Shown: positions 25,696-33,329 of the stretch, in pieces
Layout of the letters: the number at the start of each line of letters is the position of its first letter
How positions within the stretch are numbered: position 1 is the first letter of the stretch
DNA from: Nonomuraea aurantiaca
GTDB lineage: Bacteria; Actinomycetota; Actinomycetes; Streptosporangiales; Streptosporangiaceae
DNA: 64,000 nt
Assembly (NCBI RefSeq): GCF_020215705.1
Contig: NZ_JAIWNB010000008.1
Span: 310,001 to 374,000, forward strand
Direction of reading: 5' to 3'
Translations under genes and position numbers: made by a program
Notes under the pieces: generated by a model
Seen by the model: the letters and a program-made list of their open reading frames with translations, nothing else
The model's database searches: none
Told to the model about the DNA's origin: nothing

Positions 25696-26490
25696 CTAGC
25701 GCGCGATGTGGCAGAGGATCTCGCCGTGGGTGATCGAGATCCAGCCGTCGTCGGCCGCGGCCCACTTCAGCCAGCCCTCGGAGATGCGCTGTAGGTCCGC
25801 CTCCGTGGCGGCGCCCGTGGCGAGCGCCTGCGTGGCCATGGCGGACTGCTTGATCCGGTCGGCCCACATCCCGCCCCACCAGGCCCGGTCCTCCGGCGTG
25901 GCGAAGCACCAGGTGGACGAGGTGGCGGTGACGTCGTCGAAGCCCGTGGCCCTGGCCCACGACAGCAGGCGCCGCCCCGCGTCCGGCTCGCCGCCGTTGC
26001 TCCGGGCGACCCGCTGATAGAGCGCCAGCCACTCGTCGAGCTCCGGCAGCAGCGGGTACCAGGCGAAGGCGGCGTAATCGCTGTCACGCGCCGCCACCAG
26101 CCCGCCGGGCTTCGTCACCCGGCGCATCTCCCGCAGCGCCTGTACGGGGTCGCCGACGTGCTGCAACACCTGGTGGGCATGGACGACGCAGAACGTGGCG
26201 TCGGGATAGTCGAGCGCGTGCACGTCGGCGACGGCGAAGTCGACGTTGCCCGCGGCTCCCACTCCGGCCCTGGTCAGCTCCAGCGTCTCCGCGTTCACCT
26301 CGGAGGCCGTCACGTGCGCCACCCGTTCGGCCAGGTCGGCCGTGATGGTGCCGGGCCCGGCGCCCACGTCCAGCAGCTTCATCTGGGGCTTGAGGTGGGG
26401 CAGCAGGTAGGCGGCCGAGTTCTCGGCGGTGCGCCAGCGGTGGGAGCGCAGCACGGACTCGTGGTGGCCATGGGTGTAGACGGCGTCCAT
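25696..26490 (-). CDS. class I SAM-dependent methyltransferase (UbiE-like)
   Basis: A 264-residue methyltransferase with SAM-binding motif I LLDVGAGPGTITADLA, the acidic residue at the end of strand 2 (ASEVNAETLEL), motif II FAVADVHALDYPDATF and post-II HAHQVLQHVGDPVQALREM, typical of UbiE/COQ5-like enzymes acting on small molecules. A C-terminal helical cap (ARSNGGEPDAGRRLLSWARA) probably covers the substrate. ATG 26490 is preceded by AAGGAG at five bases. The gap to the divergent deformylase contains an operator-like inverted repeat. Confidence 0.88.
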   Translation of the reverse strand: MDAVYTHGHHESVLRSHRWRTAENSAAYLLPHLKPQMKLLDVGAGPGTITADLAERVAHVTASEVNAETLELTRAGVGAAGNVDFAVADVHALDYPDATFCVVHAHQVLQHVGDPVQALREMRRVTKPGGLVAARDSDYAAFAWYPLLPELDEWLALYQRVARSNGGEPDAGRRLLSWARATGFDDVTATSSTWCFATPEDRAWWGGMWADRIKQSAMATQALATGAATEADLQRISEGWLKWAAADDGWISITHGEILCHIAR

Positions 26491-26535
26491 CGAAACTCCT
26501 TCGTCTCGCCTCGGTACGACGACAGTAGCGTCAAT

Positions 26536-26570
26536 CTCACTATCCAAGAACATATGTCTCACTATGTGAG
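26536..26570. promoter_or_regulatory. operator-like repeats between methyltransferase and def
   Basis: CTCACTAT occurs at 26536-26543 and again at 26558-26565, 22 bp apart (two helical turns). The second copy is part of a palindrome CTCAC-TAT-GTGAG (26558-26570). It sits centrally in the 159-bp divergent region. The regulator is unknown. Confidence 0.4.
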
Positions 26571-26649
26571 CATCATTGGGGTGCTGATCATCTCTTGGGC
26601 GCTCGTAGACTTTGTGGCGACACATCCGCATGTGGAAAGGGCACTGGTC

Positions 26650-27171
26650 GTGGGAGAGGTCCGGCCGATCGTTCAGGTGGGAGACCCGGTGCTGCACGCG
26701 CCCTGCGAGCCGGTCACCCGGTTCGACGGAGCGCTGGCCGCGCTGGTGGAGGACATGTTCGCGAGCATGTACGCGGCCGAGGGCGTGGGCCTGGCCGCCA
26801 ACCAGATCGGCGTGGCGTTGCGGGTGTTCGTCTACGACTGCCCCGACGAGAACGGCGACCGGCACAAGGGCGTCGTGGTCAACCCGTCGCTCGAGCTGCC
26901 CGGGCTCGGCGAGCGGCACCTCGACGCGGGCGAGGAGGGCTGCCTGTCGGTCCTGGGCCAGTACGCCCCGCTCCCCCGCCCCGACCACGCCACCGTGCAC
27001 GGCTTCGACGCCGAGGGCGCGCCCGTCACCGTCGAGGGCACCGGCATGCTGTCGCGCTGCCTGCAGCACGAGACGGACCACCTCGACGGCTATCTCTACA
27101 TCGACCGCCTTCCGGCCAAGCGCCGCAAGCAGGTACTGGCGGCGTACGAGGAGTCCCGCGCCGTGGGGTGA
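26650..27171 (+). CDS. def: peptide deformylase
   Basis: A 173-residue metalloprotease that removes the formyl group from nascent N-termini. All three family motifs are intact: GVGLAANQIG, EEGCLSV with the metal-binding cysteine, and QHETDHLDG with the two metal-binding histidines and catalytic glutamate. GTG 26650 is chosen because AAAGG lies nine bases upstream and the protein then begins GEVRPIVQVGDPVLH like other deformylases. It overlaps the YjbR-like gene by one base (TGATG). Actinomycetes usually carry several def genes; this one is not next to fmt, so it is probably an accessory copy. Confidence 0.95.
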   Translation: MGEVRPIVQVGDPVLHAPCEPVTRFDGALAALVEDMFASMYAAEGVGLAANQIGVALRVFVYDCPDENGDRHKGVVVNPSLELPGLGERHLDAGEEGCLSVLGQYAPLPRPDHATVHGFDAEGAPVTVEGTGMLSRCLQHETDHLDGYLYIDRLPAKRRKQVLAAYEESRAVG

Positions 27172-27551
27172 TGGACTACGGTGGCGATGTGATCGCGGTG
27201 GAGGACGTGCGGCGGCTGGCGATAACGCTCCCCCGCTCGTCGGAGCATCTCATCAGGGACCGGATCAAGTTCCGCGTCGGCTCGATCGTCTACGTGGCCT
27301 TCTCCCGCGACGAGACCCTCATGGGCTTCGGCTTCCCCAAGGAGGAGCGGGCCGCCCTGGTGGCGGCCGAGCCGGACAAGTTCCTGCTGCCTCGCGAGTC
27401 CGACATGCGGTTCAACTGGGTCGTCGCGCGCATGGCCGCCATCGACGCCGACGAGATGCGGGAGCTGGTCGTCGAGGCGTGGCGGCTGGTGGTCCCGAAG
27501 AAGGTCTACGCCGCCTACATCAGCTCAGCCGGTCAACGCCCAGTGCGCTGA
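27171..27551 (+). CDS. MmcQ/YjbR-family protein
   Basis: A 126-residue protein of the MmcQ/YjbR group, a small alpha/beta fold related to the CyaY/YjbR DNA-binding-like domain. Recognisable parts are VEDVRRLAITLPRSSEHL, IKFRVGSIVYVAFSRDE and the C-terminal LVVEAWRLVVPKKV, where the Lys/Arg-rich helix normally ends. The ATG overlaps the def stop by one base, so it is co-translated with the deformylase. Its 3' end overlaps the convergent gene by 32 bp. The biochemical function of the family is not established. Confidence 0.8.
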   Translation: MDYGGDVIAVEDVRRLAITLPRSSEHLIRDRIKFRVGSIVYVAFSRDETLMGFGFPKEERAALVAAEPDKFLLPRESDMRFNWVVARMAAIDADEMRELVVEAWRLVVPKKVYAAYISSAGQRPVR

Positions 27552-28383
27552 TCAGCAGGCGTTCCTTGCGGTTGCCGAGCAGGCGGGCCGTCCAGTCGAC
27601 GAAGCCCCCGTCGCCCACCTCGACGCCGTCCGCGTAGATCTTGAAGCACAACCCCGTGTAGTAGCCCCGCCCGGACCGCCGGTCCGGATCGTCCGTCCCG
27701 CCGACTCCGTCCGCCACCCGCTCGAAGCGGGGATCGAGGACGGTGATCCGTACCTCCGGGTCGGGGATGCCGCACGCCCGGACGGCGTCCGTCAGCACGC
27801 GCAGGTGCTCCGCCAGGTGACGACGTTCGAACGCCAGATTCCCCGTATCCCGGTCGCCCGACACCAGCGCGAACAGGCCGAAGTGCGCGTACGCCCCCGC
27901 GCCCGCGAAGTGCTGCGCCCGCACCACGCGCTGGAACGCGGCCAGCCGCACCGGGTCGGTGGAACGGCGCCGCCGGACGGCCGCCTCCAGCGCGAGGGCG
28001 TTCGTCGGGTCGGCCGCGACCTCGGTGTTCCTGATCGTGGTGATCACCTTGTTCTGGTCCACGGTGGCCGGCGCCGAGTGCGCCCCGAGCGGCGCGACCG
28101 GCGCCAGAGTGAGCAGCTCGAAATCGGCCGGTACGACCGACAGCACCGCGTCCTCGACCCGGCGGATGCGCTCGAACGGCACCGTGGCCGGCCCCACGAA
28201 CCGGTCAGTCGTGTAGCGGCGGAGCACGTCGGCCGGGGTCAGGCCGCGCGCCCGCACCCGCATGACCTCGAGCAGCAGCGTGGTCAGATCGGCGCCGGAC
28301 AGCCGCTCGGCCAGCACGTCGAGGATCTCGGGACCGCCCGCTTTCCTGAGCACCCGCTGCAACGCTGTTGATTCGTCACCCAT
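27520..28383 (-). CDS. conserved protein of unknown function, class II synthetase-like pattern
   Basis: A 287-residue protein. An N-terminal helical part (DVLAERLSGADLTTLLLEVMRVRA) precedes an alpha/beta core: RIRRVEDAVLSVVP, VAPLGAHSAPATVDQNKV, TIRNTEVAADPTNALALEAA and a C-terminal DGGFVDWTARLLGNRKERLL-ISALGVDRL. The dense AAxDPTNxLALE and the GGxxDW...GVDRL ending recall the class II aminoacyl-tRNA synthetase core (HisZ/HisRS-like motifs 1 and 3), but catalytic arginines are not convincingly placed, so this is only a hint. The start lies 21 bp from that of a divergent gene, and the 3' end overlaps the YjbR-like gene. Confidence 0.65.
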   Translation of the reverse strand: MGDESTALQRVLRKAGGPEILDVLAERLSGADLTTLLLEVMRVRARGLTPADVLRRYTTDRFVGPATVPFERIRRVEDAVLSVVPADFELLTLAPVAPLGAHSAPATVDQNKVITTIRNTEVAADPTNALALEAAVRRRRSTDPVRLAAFQRVVRAQHFAGAGAYAHFGLFALVSGDRDTGNLAFERRHLAEHLRVLTDAVRACGIPDPEVRITVLDPRFERVADGVGGTDDPDRRSGRGYYTGLCFKIYADGVEVGDGGFVDWTARLLGNRKERLLISALGVDRLS

Positions 28384-28404
28384 CACCCAAGCATGATCGT
28401 GATC

Positions 28405-28632
28405 ATGAGCGAGCGCGACTGGATTACCTGGCACGACCACTACGACACGCCCGGCTCGTCCCTGAGCCGGCACGCGCCCGACCTGCTGACGACGATCTGC
28501 GACTGGTTCGAGCAGGACGGGTTCGAGCGGATCCACCTGGACAGCGACGGCCACTACGGCGTCGGCGTGCACCGCTACACCGGGCCGCCCAGGCCGCTGG
28601 AGCCGGGCGTCCGGATGTTCACCTTCCTTTAG
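28405..28632 (+). CDS. small conserved protein of unknown function
   Basis: A 75-residue protein beginning SERDWITWHDHYDTPGSSLS. The DWxxWHxxYDxPxSxLSR pattern resembles, from memory, the N-terminal tip of some actinobacterial methyltransferases, but no SAM domain follows and the protein ends PGVRMFTF. It is rich in aromatic and acidic residues. An upstream ATG at 28393 would add MIVI. It diverges from the 287-residue gene with almost no room for a promoter and overlaps the end of the serine hydrolase gene by four bases. Confidence 0.5.
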   Translation: MSERDWITWHDHYDTPGSSLSRHAPDLLTTICDWFEQDGFERIHLDSDGHYGVGVHRYTGPPRPLEPGVRMFTFL

Positions 28633-29537
28633 GACACGCTCCGGTAGAGGCCCTCGGTCAGCCCGGTGATGCGCTTGACCGAGGAGCTCCAGGTGCCGCC
28701 CACGGGGTGGGCCGTGAGCACCGCCATGATGAACCGGTCGTCCTTGCCCAACAGGCCGGTGGTGTGCAGCACCGGACGGCCGTAGTCGGGCACGCCGGAG
28801 CCGGTGGCCCGTGACGCGACCCCGCTGATCGACAGGTCGGCCCCCGGCGCCCGCAGGGGGACCGGGTTCGCCGAGGCGCCGGTGCCGCACTTGGTGGGCG
28901 CCACGTCGCCGAAGCCCGACCAGCCCTGCTTGACCGCCCATGGCCTGGGCACCGCGCGCGGGATGCCGAAGTACTGGTCGAACCCGTCGGTGCCGCACGG
29001 CGTGGAGTTGCGCAGGTGCCCCAGGATCGTGTCCCGCACGCCGGGCGCCGCCGTGTCGAGCAGGTAGCGGTACGTCCGCACGATGTCGTACGCGCTCAGC
29101 GACGTGTAGCCCCAGAACCCGGGCTTGGACGCGGGCGGCGGCGCGGTGTCGGACAGGCCGAGCTTGCGCGCCATCCGCTGGACGATCGCGCCCTTGCCGT
29201 CGCGGTTCCAGAACGTGGTGGCCGCGTGGTCGTCACTGGAGCGCAGCATGACCTTGAGCAGCCGGGCGTCGGCGGCGGGGACGGTCTTGCGCTTCTCCAG
29301 GTAGTCGATCGCGATGAGGATCTTGACGACCGAGGCCGAGCGGAACTTGCGGTGCGCGTTGCGGGTGGCGACGAACGTGCCCGCCTTCCTGTCGAACACC
29401 AGCCACGACGCCGTCGTACCGGCCGGCACCGTCGGAGGCTTGACGCCACCGGTGGAGGCGGCTGCCGGCGTCCCGGCGACGCATGCCACCGCGAGAGGTA
29501 AGGCTGCCGCGACGGCGGCCCAGGGCTTGGTTCGCAT
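28629..29537 (-). CDS. secreted serine hydrolase, penicillin-binding/beta-lactamase fold
   Basis: A 302-residue exported protein. The signal peptide has a basic start, a hydrophobic core LPLAVACVAG and a probable signal-peptidase site near residues 25-28 (AAAS). The mature part has the active-site motif SASVVKI (Ser-x-x-Lys), then SSDDHAATTFW in the position of the SxN/SDN motif, and PWAVKQGW where class A enzymes have KTG. The SxN asparagine and KTG threonine are replaced, so it is probably not a true beta-lactamase; a peptidoglycan or peptide hydrolase is more likely. Monocistronic, diverging from the PTS operon. Confidence 0.75.
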   Translation of the reverse strand: MRTKPWAAVAAALPLAVACVAGTPAAASTGGVKPPTVPAGTTASWLVFDRKAGTFVATRNAHRKFRSASVVKILIAIDYLEKRKTVPAADARLLKVMLRSSDDHAATTFWNRDGKGAIVQRMARKLGLSDTAPPPASKPGFWGYTSLSAYDIVRTYRYLLDTAAPGVRDTILGHLRNSTPCGTDGFDQYFGIPRAVPRPWAVKQGWSGFGDVAPTKCGTGASANPVPLRAPGADLSISGVASRATGSGVPDYGRPVLHTTGLLGKDDRFIMAVLTAHPVGGTWSSSVKRITGLTEGLYRSVS

Positions 29538-29557
29538 TCGACATACCTACCAGAGTC

Positions 29558-29585
29558 TTGACCTGCCAACAGAATCGGGTATAAA
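29558..29585 (+). promoter_or_regulatory. strong sigma70-type promoter of the PTS operon
   Basis: TTGACC (29558-29563), a 16-bp spacer, and TATAAA (29580-29585) lie 41 bp upstream of the DeoR-family start. This is the best consensus promoter in the window. Confidence 0.75.
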
Positions 29586-29591
29586 CACAGA

Positions 29592-29619
29592 TGAAACCAC
29601 ACTGAAACGGCGGTGAATC
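29592..29619 (+). promoter_or_regulatory. three in-phase direct repeats, candidate DeoR operator
   Basis: TGAAAC at 29592, TGAAAC at 29603 and TGAATC at 29614 are spaced exactly 11 bp apart, one helical turn, beginning at the expected transcription start and ending before the regulator's ATG. DeoR-family sugar regulators commonly bind direct repeats, so autoregulation is likely. Confidence 0.6.
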
Positions 29620-29625
29620 AACATC

Positions 29626-30387
29626 ATGTACGCCGAGGAGCGGCAGCAGGAGATCCTTCGCAGGGCCCGTGCCGCGGGCCGTGTCGACGTGGTGTCGCTG
29701 GCCGGCGAGCTCGACGTGACTACCGAGACGATCCGCCGCGACCTGACCGCGCTGGAGCGGGCGGGCGTGCTGCGCAGGGTGCACGGCGGCGCGATCCCCG
29801 TGGAGCGGATGGGGTTCGAGCCCGCGCTCGCCACCCGCGACGAGGTGATGACCGCGGAGAAGGAGCGCATCGCCAAGGCCGCCTTGGCCGAGCTGCCGGA
29901 GGACGGCTCGGTCATCATCGACGCCGGCAGCACAACCGGCCGCCTGGTGCAGATCCTGCCCGCCGACCGGGAGCTCACGGTCGTGGTCAACTCACCGCCG
30001 CTGGCCACCGCGCTGGCCGCCCGCGCCAACATCAGCGTCATCATGCTCGGCGGCCGGCTGCGCGGCCGGACGCTGGCCACCGTGGACGACTGGGCGCTGC
30101 GGCCGCTGTCGCAGTTGCACGTGGACGTGGCGTTCATGGCGACGAACGGCTGCTCGGTCGCCAAGGGCCTGACCACCCCGGATCCGGCGGAGGCGGCGAT
30201 CAAGCGGGCGATGGTGTCGGCTGCGGAGCGCAGCGTGCTGCTGGCCGATCACACCAAGTTCACCAACACCTACCTCGCGAGCTTCGCCGAGCTGAGCGAG
30301 ATCGACGTGGTGATCACCGACACGGGGCTCGACCTCGCCCTGGCCGCCGACCTGTCCGCAGCGGGCCCGGAGGTGGTTCGAGCATGA
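29626..30387 (+). CDS. DeoR-family transcriptional regulator of the PTS operon
   Basis: A 253-residue repressor. The N-terminal DeoR helix-turn-helix (MYAEERQQEILRRA, LDVTTETIRRDLTALERAG, RRVHGGAIP) is followed by a sugar-phosphate-isomerase-like effector domain (DAGSTTGRL, LGGRLRGRTLATVD, FMATNGCSVAKGLTTPD, LADHTKF). This class responds to phosphorylated sugars such as fructose-1-phosphate. It is the first gene of the operon and overlaps the PfkB kinase by four bases (ATGA); upstream lie a consensus promoter and three operator-like repeats. It resembles FruR of fructose operons, but the downstream transporter is of mannitol type. Confidence 0.9.
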   Translation: MYAEERQQEILRRARAAGRVDVVSLAGELDVTTETIRRDLTALERAGVLRRVHGGAIPVERMGFEPALATRDEVMTAEKERIAKAALAELPEDGSVIIDAGSTTGRLVQILPADRELTVVVNSPPLATALAARANISVIMLGGRLRGRTLATVDDWALRPLSQLHVDVAFMATNGCSVAKGLTTPDPAEAAIKRAMVSAAERSVLLADHTKFTNTYLASFAELSEIDVVITDTGLDLALAADLSAAGPEVVRA

Positions 30388-31334
30388 TCCTCACACTGAC
30401 GCTCAACCCCAGCCTGGACCGCACGATCGAGATCGGCTCGCTCGACCGGGGCGCCGTCATCCGGGCCGCCGCCGCCCGCCTGGACCCCGGGGGCAAGGGC
30501 GTGAACGTCTCGCGCGCGCTGCTGGCCAACGCGGTCGCCTCGCGCGCCGTGGTCCCGTTCGGCGGCGACGAGGGCAGGCAGCTCGTCCGCCTGCTCACCC
30601 TCGAAGGGCTCGACATGGTGACGGTCCCGGTGACCGGCACGACCCGGTCGAACGTCACCCTGGCCGAGCCCGACGGCACCATCACCAAGATCAACGAGCC
30701 CGGCACCGCCCTGTCCCCCGGCGAGCTGGACACGATCGCCGATACCGTACTGGCCGCCGCGCACGAGGCCGACTGGGTGGTGGCCTCGGGCAGCCTGCCG
30801 CCGGAGGTGCCCGCCGACGTCTACGCCAGGCTCTGCCGCCGCTTCGCCGGCGCAGGCATCCACGTCGCCGTCGACACCAGCGGCCCGGCGCTGGCCAACG
30901 CGCTGGCCGCAGGACCCGCCCTCGTCAAGCCGAACCTGGACGAGCTCGCCGCCGCCACCGGCATGCCGATCCGCTGCGTCGGCGACGTGGTGGAGGCCGC
31001 GGGCAAGCTCCGGGCGGCGGGCGCGCGTACCGTCCTGGCCAGCCTGGGCGCCGACGGCGCGGTTCTCGTCGAGGACAACGGCATCTGGTACGGCCACGCC
31101 ACCGTGACCGAGCCGCGCAGCTCGGTCGGCGCCGGGGACGCCATGCTGGCGGGCTTCCTGGCCGGCGGCGCGCACGGCGAGCGGGCACTGGTCGAGGCGC
31201 TGGCCTGGGGCGCAGCGGCGGTATGCCTGCCGGGCAGCCGGATGCCCGGGCCGGGCGACATCCGCCGCGACGGCGTCCGCACCGGCCCGCCCCTTCTGAC
31301 CCGCCCCCTGGAATCCCCCGCCGACCCCACCTGA
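30384..31334 (+). CDS. fruK: PfkB-family hexose-phosphate kinase (1-phosphofructokinase-like)
   Basis: A 316-residue ribokinase-fold enzyme. It begins MILTLTLNPSLDRTIEI, the classic opening of FruK/LacC/PfkB, with RLDPGGKGVNVSRAL for substrate binding, VKPNLDELA, and the anion-hole and catalytic-base motif SSVGAGDAMLAGFLAG near residue 250. Reaction: ATP phosphorylation of fructose-1-phosphate, or of a ketose-6-phosphate such as tagatose- or fructose-6-phosphate. In this operon, which has a hexitol-type EII and a dehydrogenase, a ketose-6-phosphate is a plausible substrate, so the symbol is provisional. No aldolase gene follows. Confidence 0.85.
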   Translation: MILTLTLNPSLDRTIEIGSLDRGAVIRAAAARLDPGGKGVNVSRALLANAVASRAVVPFGGDEGRQLVRLLTLEGLDMVTVPVTGTTRSNVTLAEPDGTITKINEPGTALSPGELDTIADTVLAAAHEADWVVASGSLPPEVPADVYARLCRRFAGAGIHVAVDTSGPALANALAAGPALVKPNLDELAAATGMPIRCVGDVVEAAGKLRAAGARTVLASLGADGAVLVEDNGIWYGHATVTEPRSSVGAGDAMLAGFLAGGAHGERALVEALAWGAAAVCLPGSRMPGPGDIRRDGVRTGPPLLTRPLESPADPT

Positions 31335-31381
31335 CCTCGACATACCAGGAACCTGCTCATCCCCCCGAAGGAGCACGTCCA

Positions 31382-32596
31382 ATGGCCGAAACCTACACAC
31401 CCCCGGTCTACGGGACCGGGGTCAAGGCCACCATCCAGCGCATCGGCGGCCACCTGGCCGGCATGATCATGCCGAACATCGGCGCGTTCATCGCCTGGGG
31501 CTTGATCACCGCGCTGTTCATCCCCACCGGCTGGCTGCCGAACGCGGCGCTGGGCGCGATGGTCGACCCGATCATCAAGACGCTGCTGCCCATCCTCATC
31601 GCCTACACCGGCGGCCGGATGGTCCACGGGCAACGCGGCGCGGTGGTGGGCGCGGTCGCGGTGATGGGCGTCATCGTGGGGTCGGACATCCCGATGTTCC
31701 TGGGCGCCATGATCATCGGCCCACTCACCGCCCTGATCCTGAAATATGTGGACAAGTTCACGGAGGACCGGACCAAGTCCGGCTTCGAGATGCTCGTCGA
31801 CAACTTCACCGCCGGCATCGTCGGCGCCGTCATGGCCATCGTGGGGATGTGGGCCATCGGTCCGGTCGTCCGGGTCGTGACCACAGCCGCGGGCAACGCG
31901 GTCGAGTGGCTCATCGTCAACAACCTGCTGCCCCTCGCCTCGGTCCTGATCGAGCCCGCCAAGGTGCTGTTCCTCAACAACGCCGTCAACCACGGCGTCC
32001 TCGGTCCGCTCGGCGTCGCCGAGTCCGTCAAGCACGGCAAGTCGATCCTGTTCATGCTGGAGTCGAACCCGGGTCCCGGGCTCGGCCTGCTCATCGCGTT
32101 CCTGCTGTTCGGCCCGCGTCCGCTGCGCCCGAGCACGCCCGCCGCGATGATCATCCACTTCTTCGGCGGGATCCACGAGATCTACTTCCCGTACGTCCTG
32201 ATGAAGCCCCGCCTGATCCTCGGGGTCATCGCGGGCGGCGCGGCCGGCGTGTTCACCTTCATGATCACCGGCGCCGGGCTGGTGGCGACGCCTTCACCGG
32301 GCAGCATCTTCGCCTACCTGGCGGTGACGCCGAAGGGCGGCTGGCTGGGCGTGATCGCCGGCATCCTCGTCGCCACGGCGGTGTCGTTCGCGGCCTCCTC
32401 GCTCCTGCTCGGCTTCGGCCGCGGCGAAAAGGAGGAGCCACCGGAGGACACCCCGCAGGCCGCCGCCGACACTCCCGAACCTGCCGCCGACGCCCCTGAA
32501 CCCGCCGCCGACCGCGTCGAGGAGAGCGGCCGCGTCGGGGAGGCCGGCGACAACGACCGCGAGACCCAGGCCCAGCCCGTCGCCAAGGAGGCGTGA
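31382..32596 (+). CDS. mtlA: PTS mannitol-type EIIC permease
   Basis: A 404-residue integral membrane transporter subunit. Mannitol-EIIC signatures include HLAGMIMPNIGAFIAWGLIT at the start, GSDIPMFLGAMIIGPL, LFLNNAVNHGVLGPLG and HFFGGIHEIYFPYVLMKP, the last containing the GIHE hexitol-binding motif. There are about eight helices. An Ala/Pro/Glu-rich tail of about 55 residues follows the last helix, perhaps the vestige of the linker that in E. coli MtlA joins EIIC to EIIB. GGAG lies about ten bases upstream of ATG 31382. Hexitol specificity is well supported; mannitol itself is not proven. Confidence 0.88.
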   Translation: MAETYTPPVYGTGVKATIQRIGGHLAGMIMPNIGAFIAWGLITALFIPTGWLPNAALGAMVDPIIKTLLPILIAYTGGRMVHGQRGAVVGAVAVMGVIVGSDIPMFLGAMIIGPLTALILKYVDKFTEDRTKSGFEMLVDNFTAGIVGAVMAIVGMWAIGPVVRVVTTAAGNAVEWLIVNNLLPLASVLIEPAKVLFLNNAVNHGVLGPLGVAESVKHGKSILFMLESNPGPGLGLLIAFLLFGPRPLRPSTPAAMIIHFFGGIHEIYFPYVLMKPRLILGVIAGGAAGVFTFMITGAGLVATPSPGSIFAYLAVTPKGGWLGVIAGILVATAVSFAASSLLLGFGRGEKEEPPEDTPQAAADTPEPAADAPEPAADRVEESGRVGEAGDNDRETQAQPVAKEA

Positions 32597-32599
32597 ACC

Positions 32600-32908
32600 A
32601 TGGCCAGCATCGACAGCAAGGACATTCACAAGATCATCGTGGCCTGCGACGCGGGCATGGGCAGCAGCGTCATGCTCGCCAGCCAGCTGCGCAAGCAGCT
32701 CAAGGACACCGGCGTCACCGTGGAGCACACGCCGGTCAACGAGATCCCGGCCGACGCCGACGTGGTGGTCTGCCACTCCGGGCTGGCCGCCCGGGCCAGG
32801 GTCTCGGCGCCGGGCAAGGTGCTGGTGCCCTTCCAGATCTTCCTCGGCGACCCGGCCGTGACCAAGCTGGTCGCCACCATCAAGAACGGTGGCACGGTCG
32901 ATGCGTGA
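32600..32908 (+). CDS. PTS mannitol-type EIIB component
   Basis: A 102-residue phosphotransfer protein with the active cysteine in IIVACDAGMGSSVMLAS (Cys16), the EIIB loop of the mannitol family. It receives phosphate from EIIA and passes it to the sugar bound by EIIC. In E. coli this is a domain of MtlA; here it is a separate gene three bases after the EIIC stop. Its last eight bases overlap the EIIA start. Confidence 0.92.
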   Translation: MASIDSKDIHKIIVACDAGMGSSVMLASQLRKQLKDTGVTVEHTPVNEIPADADVVVCHSGLAARARVSAPGKVLVPFQIFLGDPAVTKLVATIKNGGTVDA

Positions 32909-33329
32909 CGACCTGCTCGATCCACGGGCCGTACTCCTGCACGAGAGCGCGGCCGACCGGGACGAGGCGATCAGGCGGTGCGGGCGCGCCCTGGTGGACG
33001 TGGGCGCGGTCGCCGAGCCGTACATCGACGCCATGCTCGAACGTGAACAGACCATCTCCACCTACGTCGGCGAGGGCGTGGCCATCCCGCACGGCACCGC
33101 GGCCGCCAAGGAGGTCGTCCGGCACGACGCGATCTGCGTCGTACGCTTCCCGGACGGCGTCGACTGGGGCGGCGAGCCCGTCACCCTCTGCGTCGGCATC
33201 GCCGCGAAGAACGACGGGCATGTGCGGCTGCTGGCGGCGCTCGCCGACATCCTGCTCGACCCCGAACGCGCCAGAGCACTCCGTGAGGCGACGGAGGTCG
33301 GCCAAGTGATGAAGGAGCTCAGATCGTGA
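32901..33329 (+). CDS. PTS mannitol/fructose-type EIIA component
   Basis: A 142-residue EIIA of the mannitol-fructose class. The active histidine is His64 in YVGEGVAIPHGTAAAKE; supporting motifs are AMLEREQTISTYVGEG and LCVGIAAKNDGHVRLLAALADI. It accepts phosphate from HPr, encoded downstream in the same operon, and gives it to EIIB Cys16. It overlaps EIIB by eight bases and the dehydrogenase by four bases (GTGA), so stoichiometric production is likely. Confidence 0.92.
   Translation: MRDDLLDPRAVLLHESAADRDEAIRRCGRALVDVGAVAEPYIDAMLEREQTISTYVGEGVAIPHGTAAAKEVVRHDAICVVRFPDGVDWGGEPVTLCVGIAAKNDGHVRLLAALADILLDPERARALREATEVGQVMKELRS

Noticed and set aside
28629..29537. Calling the secreted serine hydrolase a class A beta-lactamase
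   Set aside because: The SxxK motif is present but the asparagine of SDN and the threonine of KTG are missing, so resistance function is not supported.
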